From Cryomorpha sp963748925 (lineage in GTDB: Bacteria > Bacteroidota > Bacteroidia > Flavobacteriales_D > Cryomorphaceae), in assembly GCA_963748925.1 (NCBI GenBank), contig CAVVKG010000007.1, forward strand, positions 496,001-560,000: a DNA stretch of 64,000 nucleotides. The letters are read 5' to 3'. Below the pieces are notes generated by a model. The model was given only the letters and a program-made list of their open reading frames with translations, was not told the origin of the DNA and did not search any database. The position numbers were made by a program, and so were the translations under genes. Of the stretch, positions 18,895 to 26,145 are shown one piece after another; the stretch's first letter is position 1, and the number at the start of each line of letters is the position of its first letter.

Positions 18895-19422
18895 CTATTC
18901 GTACCAATCCTTATAAGCTACATATCCGGCAGCCATCTTCTTCATCATTTCAACTGATTTTTTAGGATCAAGTTTTTTCACCTGTTTAGCTGGAACACCA
19001 GCCCAAATAGTGCCGGTGGGAACCAACGTATTCTCCAGAACTACTGCTCCGGCAGCCACAACGGCTCCTTTTTCAATTACCGCATTGTCAAGAACTATAG
19101 ATCCCATTCCAATTAGTGCGTGATCGTGAATTGTGCAACCGTGAACAATGGCTCTATGACCAACAGTCACTCTATTTCCTATAGTAACCCTGCTCTTTCC
19201 GGTGGTAGAATGAAGTATCGCCCCATCCTGAATATTGGTTTCATCGCCAATCAGGATACGACCTACATCACCCCGAAGCACAGCTTGGTACCAAATACTG
19301 CAGTTGGTACCGATATGAACATCGCCAAGAATAGTTGCATTTGGAGCAATAAAAGTATGCTCCCCAATAAAGGGAGCCATACCATTAACTTTTTGAATGA
19401 TGGGTTTCTGATCGTTACTCAC
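18895..19422 (-). CDS. Gamma carbonic anhydrase-like left-handed beta-helix protein
   Basis: About 175 residues. The hexapeptide repeats run from FIAPNATILGDVHIGTNCSI to IVLDNAVIEKGAVVAAGAVV, followed by a C-terminal helix. Zinc-ligand histidines typical of the family are visible (DGAILHSTTG, TVGHRAIVHGC: three His). Such proteins are often called carnitine/acetyltransferase PaaY-like; activity as a carbonic anhydrase is plausible but not certain. I use the GTG at 19422, which overlaps the stop of the heavy-metal-binding gene just upstream; another GTG three codons earlier is possible. The overlap implies coupled translation with that gene, an unexpected partnership. Confidence 0.88.
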   Translation of the reverse strand: MSNDQKPIIQKVNGMAPFIGEHTFIAPNATILGDVHIGTNCSIWYQAVLRGDVGRILIGDETNIQDGAILHSTTGKSRVTIGNRVTVGHRAIVHGCTIHDHALIGMGSIVLDNAVIEKGAVVAAGAVVLENTLVPTGTIWAGVPAKQVKKLDPKKSVEMMKKMAAGYVAYKDWYE

Positions 19423-19744
19423 AACTACCACCCTTGCAACAACCGTGTAGTTTATCGTACGCTTCTTTATCCGCAGGCATATCTCCCGCAGCGTAACCGA
19501 GCTTTGTAATGGCAGTTTTTACCTCTTCTTCAGAGATTTTGTCGGCCTTATATTTTACCGTGATCTCTTTATTTTCTACATCTACCCTCGTCGATTTAAT
19601 TCCATCGACATAGGCCAACCCCTCTTCAATTGTTTCTTTGCACATTTCGCAAACAATAGTTGATTTAACCACCAAATCTTCCTTTTGAGCATTAGCGGTT
19701 GATAAAGAGAGAATGAAAAGAATACTTGCTATTAGATATTTCAT
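19415..19744 (-). CDS. Secreted heavy-metal-associated (HMA) domain protein
   Basis: 109 residues: signal peptide (KYLIASILFILSLSTANAQ), then an HMA domain with the metal site CEMC in STIVCEMCKETIEEGLAYVD, followed by GIKSTRVDVENKEITVKY. The tail GCCKGGSCE adds three Cys and may form a second metal site. CxxC HMA domains carry Cu(I) or similar soft metals; here the protein is exported, so it would act in the periplasm. It is encoded 15 bases after a TonB receptor and next to a HYC_CC_PP protein, a set seen together in Bacteroidota and probably handling copper. Confidence 0.9.
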   Translation of the reverse strand: MKYLIASILFILSLSTANAQKEDLVVKSTIVCEMCKETIEEGLAYVDGIKSTRVDVENKEITVKYKADKISEEEVKTAITKLGYAAGDMPADKEAYDKLHGCCKGGSCE

Positions 19745-19759
19745 GTTATTTATTTTAAA

Positions 19760-21970
19760 TCAGTTTTTATTTGTTAAAGAAAGTCTCACGCCCGCATAAA
19801 AAGTTCTTCCATTTACCGGTCCGTATATCATTGATGAATCAAAATTTGAACCAAAAGGGTTTTCTGCGTCAACAATCGCATTTTTTTGAATGAAATTGCC
19901 AAGGTTCTCTGCTCCCACATACACTTCGAAATTCTTCAGCACGCGTGTTATTTGGGAGTTAAAAATAAAGAATTCTTCCGACTCTGAGCCGAGACGAAAT
20001 TGCTCAGGGTTTTGTGAAGTATCAGGCAAGCGCGAAACACCATAGTAATTTGCTGTAGCATCAATATACCATTTCCCTTCAGGTGATGTATAACCCACAT
20101 TAAAGAGAGCTCTGTGTTTTGGCACCAAAGGTTTGTCCAGTTTTCCTGAAATGTAATCAACCTTTACAACCTGATATTTATAGGAGAGTTTCACACCTAA
20201 TCCTTTAAACACTTCGGCTTGAAAATCGGTTTGAAAACTATGCGCATCGCTTGTGCCATCCAGATTGTAAAAAAGCAATTGATTCACATCGTAATCTCTG
20301 TCTACAACGAGTTGATTTTCAAACGTTGTGTAGTAATAATCGGCATTGACCACTGCATCGCGTCCAAATAGCTGAAACTTGTGTAACAAGGAAGCGCCCG
20401 TATTCCAGCTAGATTCAGCTTCAGGTGTTTGCAAAACTCGTACCTGCCGTGAGGTGGCTAGAATTCCCAATTGATCTGCAAAGGCATTTGGCGACCTGAA
20501 CCCCCGCCCCACAGTAGCTCTTAATGTGGTAAGAGGTTTTAAATTGTACTTCCCATGAATTCGGGGTGAAAACTGTGTGCCGTATATATTGTGAAAATCA
20601 CTCCGCATACCTGCAATCAATGTAAAGCGAGGACGATCGTAAGTATACTCTACAAAAGCTCCCGGTACAATTTCTTCACGTGAAAATGACGAATCACTGA
20701 AAGATTCCTCGTAATTATCATAAAGAAAATGAAGACCTGCCGTATAGCTATGATCCGAGTATTGTGAAAATCTGCTCGCAAAAAGTGAATTCAACCTCGC
20801 CGATTGCTCCAGACCTTTATAAATTGTGTTTCCAAAATATGAATCCACATCTGTGTAACTATAAATTGCTGTAATTCCTAAACTGCGGTCTTCCCGCTCT
20901 TTAGAGAGTATTCCAACCTTACCCAGAAGCTCTACCTGATTGAAGTTGAGACCAAACCCATATGAGGTACTCGTACCAAAATCGTCACTATAGTCGAAAC
21001 TGGTTTGACCCGCGGTACGATCCTCTGTATTATACTTTACAATAAATTGGCTTCGTACAAAATCACCTGTATATTTCCACCGATTCATAAGCTTAACACC
21101 TTCCCTTAAAGGCATATCCATAAAGCCGTCATCATTATTATCTATACGTTTATTCTCAAAGTTTCCACCAACGAAAAGCCCGGTTGACCATTTCGGGGTG
21201 ATGTGCTTTGTCCAGATGGCATTAGCTTCCAGCCTGTTTTGATTATTCGCGAAGGCGTCAAAATAAAAAGTCTCCTCGCCATCTGAAGGCAAAAAACTAA
21301 TATTGATTTGGCCGGTCATGCTTTCATAACCATTCTGCACTGTTCCGACACCTTTAGTAAGTTGGATAGAATTAATCCAGGAACCGGGAATTTGATCAAA
21401 CCCCTGCACATTCGCAAGGCCACGTGTAAATGGAATCCCTTCAAAAAGATTTTGAACATAGATTCCATCCAGGCCAAGCATCTGAATTTTTCGTGTTCCC
21501 GTTATGGCATCATTGAGCACTACATCTACAGAAGCAGTCGTTTCAAAACTTTCAGAAAGGTTGCAGCAGGCAGCCTTTCGTAAAACTCCTCTGTTAATAT
21601 GCTCCGTATTGAGTTTATCTACTGATGACATGGTAAAAGCGCCCTGATTACCGAATACCTCAACTGCATCAATATTTACAGATGACTTGAGGTAAATTGT
21701 AACAGGCTTCGTCAGGTCGCTAACTATGGTTGTGTCGTTTTGATAACCCACAAAGCTGGTTATTAATTTATGCGGAAGCTCAACATCGCTTTGTAAAGAA
21801 AAACTACCATCCGTATCTGTCGTGGTTCCAATGGTTGTATTACTCCAGTATACGTTGGCTCCGGGAAGTGAAGTTTCGCTTTTTATATCGCGTACTTTGC
21901 CTTCAAGGTTTTGTGCCTGAGCTGGAAAACAGATTCCCAATCCCAGTAATATGAAAATGAATTTATACAT
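19760..21970 (-). CDS. TonB-dependent receptor, probably metal (copper) related
   Basis: About 736 residues from the ATG at 21968-21970, giving signal peptide YKFIFILLGLGICFPAQAQ. Carboxypeptidase-regulatory-like domain (about 22-100: GKVRDIKSETSLPGANVYWS), plug (about 105-225) with the unusual Cys pair in LRKAACCNLSESFETTASVD, and a barrel ending YAGVRLSLTNKN. Receptors with this plug Cys pair occur in Bacteroidota next to HMA and HYC_CC_PP genes, as here, and are thought to move a metal or metal chelate; copper is inference from the neighbours. The operon order on the minus strand is HYC_CC_PP, receptor, HMA, carbonic anhydrase-like. Confidence 0.9.
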   Translation of the reverse strand: MYKFIFILLGLGICFPAQAQNLEGKVRDIKSETSLPGANVYWSNTTIGTTTDTDGSFSLQSDVELPHKLITSFVGYQNDTTIVSDLTKPVTIYLKSSVNIDAVEVFGNQGAFTMSSVDKLNTEHINRGVLRKAACCNLSESFETTASVDVVLNDAITGTRKIQMLGLDGIYVQNLFEGIPFTRGLANVQGFDQIPGSWINSIQLTKGVGTVQNGYESMTGQINISFLPSDGEETFYFDAFANNQNRLEANAIWTKHITPKWSTGLFVGGNFENKRIDNNDDGFMDMPLREGVKLMNRWKYTGDFVRSQFIVKYNTEDRTAGQTSFDYSDDFGTSTSYGFGLNFNQVELLGKVGILSKEREDRSLGITAIYSYTDVDSYFGNTIYKGLEQSARLNSLFASRFSQYSDHSYTAGLHFLYDNYEESFSDSSFSREEIVPGAFVEYTYDRPRFTLIAGMRSDFHNIYGTQFSPRIHGKYNLKPLTTLRATVGRGFRSPNAFADQLGILATSRQVRVLQTPEAESSWNTGASLLHKFQLFGRDAVVNADYYYTTFENQLVVDRDYDVNQLLFYNLDGTSDAHSFQTDFQAEVFKGLGVKLSYKYQVVKVDYISGKLDKPLVPKHRALFNVGYTSPEGKWYIDATANYYGVSRLPDTSQNPEQFRLGSESEEFFIFNSQITRVLKNFEVYVGAENLGNFIQKNAIVDAENPFGSNFDSSMIYGPVNGRTFYAGVRLSLTNKN

Positions 21971-22017
21971 ATATTTGATTTTAAGCAATTAGAAATAAAA
22001 GGTCTAAAAGCCTGAAA

Positions 22018-22437
22018 TCAAATAGAGTACTTACAGATTTGGATAAGAATTTGCCGCCCCGGAATGGGAGGTGCATGGGCGAAATGAGGAAAGAAAACTT
22101 GTCTTTCATCAATAAAAGGTACCGAGTAGGTTTCGTATGCTTCCGCGAAAGTGAGGATGGGCATAAAGACGAAATCTCGAATAGGCACTACAATATTGTG
22201 AAAAGAAAACTCGGAAGTGCTAACATCACAACACTTAGCATTTACAGTTTGATAAGGTAGTTTTTCTGATTTGCAACAGTCATCAACAGTACCAACCTTA
22301 AGCGTTTTAGTACCGCTCATTAAGCATTCCATGGTAGTAACGGCTCCATAACCGGTAAACACCATCATCGACAAAGCAATGATCAGGCTACCAGAGGATT
22401 TCCACCACGAAAAAGTATTATGTTGCTTTTGATTCAA
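22018..22437 (-). CDS. HYC_CC_PP family protein
   Basis: 139 residues from a TTG (no upstream ATG in frame). An N-terminal membrane segment or signal anchor (SGSLIIALSMMVFTGYGAV) is followed by Cys-rich motifs ECLMSGTK, DDCCKSE and NAKCCDV, then a C-terminal APPIPGRQILIQIC. These are the CC and PP features that name the family; the first HYC element reads MECLM here, so the His is replaced. The family sits in front of TonB receptors with a plug Cys pair and is thought to take part in metal handling. Function is not established. Confidence 0.75.
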   Translation of the reverse strand: MNQKQHNTFSWWKSSGSLIIALSMMVFTGYGAVTTMECLMSGTKTLKVGTVDDCCKSEKLPYQTVNAKCCDVSTSEFSFHNIVVPIRDFVFMPILTFAEAYETYSVPFIDERQVFFPHFAHAPPIPGRQILIQICKYSI

Positions 22438-22456
22438 AGTACTGTAATAAAGGTTT

Positions 22457-22464
22457 TATCTTTG
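22457..22464 (+). promoter_or_regulatory. Bacteroidota -7 box for the Nfu gene (TATCTTTG)
   Basis: Exact TAnnTTTG, 22 bases before the Nfu ATG at 22486, in the divergent spacer with the HYC_CC_PP gene. It supports starting Nfu at 22486 rather than at the in-frame codon near 22420. Confidence 0.55.
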
Positions 22465-22485
22465 CAAAAATACAATTTTAGAACG

Positions 22486-23086
22486 ATGTTTCCTACTACA
22501 CTATATGCGGAGCTTACTCCCAACCCCAACACAATGAAATTTGTTGCTGACAGAATCATTTTCAAATCAGATGATCCTGTAGAGTACAAAATGCAGGTAG
22601 AAGCTAAAGGGTCATCCGAGCTGGCTTCTCAGCTTTTCAATTTCCCATTTGTAACGGGTGTATTTATCGCAAGCAATTTCGTGACGATTACAAAATCAGC
22701 CGATTTGAGCTGGGACCTTATTACATTCGAATTGCGGGAGTTTATTAGAGAGTATTTGGTAAAAACCGAATTTGTAGTTGAGAAATTGCCTCAACGTCAG
22801 TCTACTAGCGCAAAAAGAAGAAGCGCCTAAGAAATATCGGGATATTGCTCCTAGCGAGTACGATGAAGCAATTAAAAACATCCTCACAGAAATGGTGAAG
22901 CCGGCAGTAGAAAGTGATGGTGGTGCCATTGATTTTGTTTCATTTAAGGATGGGGTTGTAACTGTTGAGCTGCGCGGCTCTTGTTCAGGTTGTCCTTCAT
23001 CAACTGTTACTTTAAAGCAAGGAATAGAGGCTATTTTAACATCAGAGCTACCGGTGGTAAAAGAGGTAGTTGCCGAATCGGTTTGA
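22486..23086 (+). pseudogene. Nfu-type iron-sulfur scaffold protein, one frameshift
   Basis: One extra base in the A5 run at 22812-22816 separates an N-terminal Nfu_N domain (TLYAELTPNPNTMKFVADR ... NFPFVTGVFIASNFVTITK) from a C-terminal NifU domain with the cluster-binding CxxC in ELRGSCSGCPSSTVTLKQGI. Removing one A joins them across SAKEEAPKKYRDIAP into about 199 residues, the normal length. Nfu proteins carry assembled Fe-S clusters to target enzymes. Loss of this gene would be costly and both halves are well conserved, so a sequence error or very recent mutation is more likely than old decay. Confidence 0.85.
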
Positions 23087-23168
23087 CATATTGGATTTAA
23101 CTTTCCCGATGGTGAAAAATAAAATTCAGCTGTTAATCATGTTACATCTGGCAAGTATTCTATCAAAC

Positions 23169-23711
23169 TTAAAACTCTAATTCATACTTCTCGCGCAGCA
23201 CTTTCATGTGATGCTTGCAGTGACCGGGAATAATATAGGCAGCAGCCCTTACGGATAGTCTGTTTTCATTTGCGATGCCACGCCTTTTCAATTCAGCATC
23301 CGAAAAAGTATCGAATAGTGTTTGAGTGGAAGTGCGTTGATTAAAGAGTTCTAATTTTAGGCTTTCGAGAGAGCGATCATTTGCATTTGAATGGTCTACA
23401 TAAGCCTCGTGATCATAACCCGGAATATTATTACTTTCTCCTCTTGCTATCATAAGTGCGCGGGTGCAAAAAATACGCTCCGTATCAATACAGTGAAGAA
23501 TCATTTCTTTAACTGTCCACTTGCCTGGCGCGTATGCTTTAAGACCTTCCTTATCTGTAAGTGAGGCAAACAGGCTTTCCCAATCTTTCATATCAGAATT
23601 CAGGATTTCAACCACGCTTCCCTTTTGAATATTGGAGATATATCCCGCATAATATGCACCGTACTCGTCATCATCTAATTCAACAATCCCCGGTATAAAT
23701 TTTTCTTTCAT
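23169..23711 (-). CDS. DinB-family protein
   Basis: 180 residues from the ATG at 23709-23711. A four-helix DinB/YfiT-like fold is indicated by WTVKEMILHCIDTERIFCTR (first metal His), then GESNNIPGYDHEAYV and the C-terminal PGHCKHHMKVLREKY, which supplies the other His ligands. Such proteins are metal-dependent, with thiol-transferase or hydrolase roles in some cases (bacillithiol-dependent in Firmicutes). A bacilliredoxin is encoded at 40257, which makes a thiol link conceivable, but this is inference. Divergent from the M61 gene. Confidence 0.85.
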   Translation of the reverse strand: MKEKFIPGIVELDDDEYGAYYAGYISNIQKGSVVEILNSDMKDWESLFASLTDKEGLKAYAPGKWTVKEMILHCIDTERIFCTRALMIARGESNNIPGYDHEAYVDHSNANDRSLESLKLELFNQRTSTQTLFDTFSDAELKRRGIANENRLSVRAAAYIIPGHCKHHMKVLREKYELEF

Positions 23712-23799
23712 TAAATTAATTTTTGATGCAATATCCGTAAATTCAAAAGAGGCACCTCTTAAATTTCTATAAATATTGCAGTTGACGATTATTAGGTCA

Positions 23800-23807
23800 T
23801 AACTTCG
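23800..23807 (+). promoter_or_regulatory. Probable -7 box for the M61 peptidase gene (TAACTTCG)
   Basis: One mismatch to TAnnTTTG; a TTG lies 15 bases upstream at 23782-23784, shorter than the usual spacing. The peptidase ATG is 24 bases downstream. Confidence 0.35.
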
Positions 23808-23830
23808 CAAAAACCTATTTAAAATAAAAT

Positions 23831-25675
23831 ATGCGCTTGCTCTTTTTCGTTTTCTGCTTTACCACCGCCACTTTTGCCTCTGCTCAGTCACTATCTGATT
23901 CTATCTATAATGTGGAAGTTGATATTAAAAACATCACAAATGATCAAGTGAGTGTAAAAATTTTCCCTCCTGCAATAGGCGTTGATACCATCATATACAA
24001 TATCCCTAAAATTGTTCCCGGTACGTATTCGGTTAGCGATTTTGGAAGGTATATTGACAGCTTAAAAGCATTTGATGAAAATGGAAAAATGCTGGGTGTT
24101 GAGAAAATTGATGAAAACCGATGGAAGATTACGAATTCCAAAACTCTCCATCACCTTTATTACAAGGTTAACGACAGTTTTGACGATATGCAAAGCGGAA
24201 TTTTCGAACCTGCCGGAACTAATATTGAAGCAAGTAAAAATATAGTGTTTAATCCTTACGGCTTCGTGGGCTATTTTGACGGGTTGAAAAACAATCCATA
24301 CCAAATGGAAATCACCAAACCAGTGGAATTTTATGGTGAAACTTCACTTTCAAGAATTTCTGCAACCGATTCATTAGACACTTTTTCTGCAAAAGATTAT
24401 TTTGAATTACACGACTGTCCTATTATGTATTGCATTCCCGATACTGCGAGTATGATGGTGGGAAATACGCGTATAGCCGTTTCGGTCTATTCTCCCGGAA
24501 AAAAACTGTCGAGTAGAGATGTTCTTGATACCGTAGAGAATCTTTTTCCCGCTGCCGAAGAATACCTGGGTGGAAAACTACCTGTTGAGCAGTATACCCT
24601 TTTGGTGTATCTCATGTCAGGCCCATCCATGTCGGGAGGCATGGGAGCCCTTGAACACAGTACCTCTACTGTTTTTGTACTGCCGGATGTGCCAATTGGC
24701 ATCCTTGGACAAACAATTAAAGATGTTACTGCTCACGAATTTTTCCATATTGTAACTCCCTTAAGCATTCATTCTGAGCAGATTGATGACTACGACTTTA
24801 TGAACCCGCAAATGAGCGCCCACTTGTGGCTGTATGAGGGTTGTACCGAATATGCTGCTCAACATGTACAAGTAAAACAAGGATTGATGCCGATGGATGA
24901 ATTTTTAACGGTGATGCGCGACAAGATCGTTGCGGCTTCTGGATATGATACCGGCATCGCATTCACAGAAATGAGTAAGAAGGTACTGGAAGAGCATGAA
25001 AGTCAGTACGGAAATGTATATCAGCAAGGTGCTCTTATTGGTATGGCGCTGGATATAAAATTGCGCGAATTAAGCGATGGTGCCTATGGCACGCAAGAAC
25101 TCATGCGTGATTTAGCGAAAGCCTACGGTCCCGATAAACCATTTGTAGATAGCACACTCTTTTCAGAAATTGGACGTATCTCAGGGTATCCGGAAACTGA
25201 AGCATTCTTGGAAAACTATGTCGGAAATCCGGCACCTCTACCTTTTGAAGAATTGTTTGATTATGTTGGCATAACCTTTCGCGATTCCATTACTGAAAAT
25301 GTGGTTTCCGGAGGAGGCTTTAGCCTTGGGTACAACCCGAAAACTGAAAAAATGGTTGTAGTTGATGTAAAAGAAATGGATGACTTTGGAAAAGATCTGG
25401 GATTGGAATACCACGATGAGATCCTATCCTGGAATGGTGAGGAACTTACATTAGAGAATGTACAGGAAGTATTGAATAAATTTAAAAAAACGGTCAATCC
25501 CGGTGATAAAGTCTCTGTAACGGTGGTGCGCGAGGTAAAGAAGAACAAGGATAAAAAGAAAAAACTCAAGGCAAAGGCTGTAGAAATTAAACGAACTCGC
25601 AGAGATGTGCTTGAGCCGATGGATAATCCTACTCCTGAACAACTCAAGATTAGAAAAAGCTGGATAAATTCATGA
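23831..25675 (+). CDS. M61 family metallopeptidase with PDZ domain
   Basis: 614 residues. Signal peptide RLLFFVFCFTTATFASAQ. The N-terminal beta domain (about 20-190) is that of M61 glycyl aminopeptidases; the catalytic domain has the zinc motif HEFFH in DVTAHEFFHIVTPLSIHSEQ and the third-ligand region LWLYEGCTEYAA (WxxEGxTEY, Glu). A PDZ domain follows (about 505-590: EILSWNGEELTLENVQEVLN), then a Lys-rich tail. Exported aminopeptidase of the periplasm or outer face; substrate preference in the family is N-terminal Gly or Ala. Its stop overlaps the start of the next gene by 4 bases (ATGA). Confidence 0.93.
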   Translation: MRLLFFVFCFTTATFASAQSLSDSIYNVEVDIKNITNDQVSVKIFPPAIGVDTIIYNIPKIVPGTYSVSDFGRYIDSLKAFDENGKMLGVEKIDENRWKITNSKTLHHLYYKVNDSFDDMQSGIFEPAGTNIEASKNIVFNPYGFVGYFDGLKNNPYQMEITKPVEFYGETSLSRISATDSLDTFSAKDYFELHDCPIMYCIPDTASMMVGNTRIAVSVYSPGKKLSSRDVLDTVENLFPAAEEYLGGKLPVEQYTLLVYLMSGPSMSGGMGALEHSTSTVFVLPDVPIGILGQTIKDVTAHEFFHIVTPLSIHSEQIDDYDFMNPQMSAHLWLYEGCTEYAAQHVQVKQGLMPMDEFLTVMRDKIVAASGYDTGIAFTEMSKKVLEEHESQYGNVYQQGALIGMALDIKLRELSDGAYGTQELMRDLAKAYGPDKPFVDSTLFSEIGRISGYPETEAFLENYVGNPAPLPFEELFDYVGITFRDSITENVVSGGGFSLGYNPKTEKMVVVDVKEMDDFGKDLGLEYHDEILSWNGEELTLENVQEVLNKFKKTVNPGDKVSVTVVREVKKNKDKKKKLKAKAVEIKRTRRDVLEPMDNPTPEQLKIRKSWINS

Positions 25676-26043
25676 GTAATCTAAGTTCAGGAGCCACTTT
25701 TCCAGAACCCGGAAACTGGAAACTTAAAGCTGAAATGGCTCGGGAAACTATCCTCCAGGTGCAAAAAGACTTTGCGCTTCATGGATTAAATATCTCATTG
25801 GAGAATTCGACAAGTAACTATCCCAAACTTGTGAAATCACTTGCCGAAGCGCTGGAAGAAATGAACTTTATTGAGCATTCGAAACTCCCTGCAACACTTT
25901 ACCAAATAGACCTTAACGAACTTGAACTGGTTTTGAATCTTCAAAACCTGAATCCGAACGAAACGTATTTTTTTCTGGCTGATAGAATTCTTAAAAAGTG
26001 CTTTGAAAAAGTGTATTGGCGTCAGAAAATGAAAGGCGAATAG
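25672..26043 (+). CDS. Small conserved-looking protein of unknown function
   Basis: 123 residues, cytoplasmic (no signal peptide or membrane segment), helix-rich and acidic. I do not recognise a domain. It overlaps the M61 stop by 4 bases, so it is translated with it. The start is supported by the ATGA overlap. Codon use resembles its neighbours. Motifs seen: EMARETILQVQKDFALHG near the N-terminus and NLNPNETYFFLADRILKKCF near the end. Confidence 0.7.
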   Translation: MSNLSSGATFPEPGNWKLKAEMARETILQVQKDFALHGLNISLENSTSNYPKLVKSLAEALEEMNFIEHSKLPATLYQIDLNELELVLNLQNLNPNETYFFLADRILKKCFEKVYWRQKMKGE

Positions 26044-26107
26044 AGTAAATCGATCACTTGTTAATCATATATGCATCCCAATACATCCATAGGCATTTAT
26101 AAAATTG

Positions 26108-26115
26108 TATTTTTG
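26108..26115 (+). promoter_or_regulatory. Bacteroidota -7 box for sucA (TATTTTTG)
   Basis: Exact TAnnTTTG, 31 bases before the sucA ATG. The 102-base spacer from 26044 has no other signal. Confidence 0.5.
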
Positions 26116-26145
26116 CGTCTATTACCAAAGGTAGCGGAATAGTAC

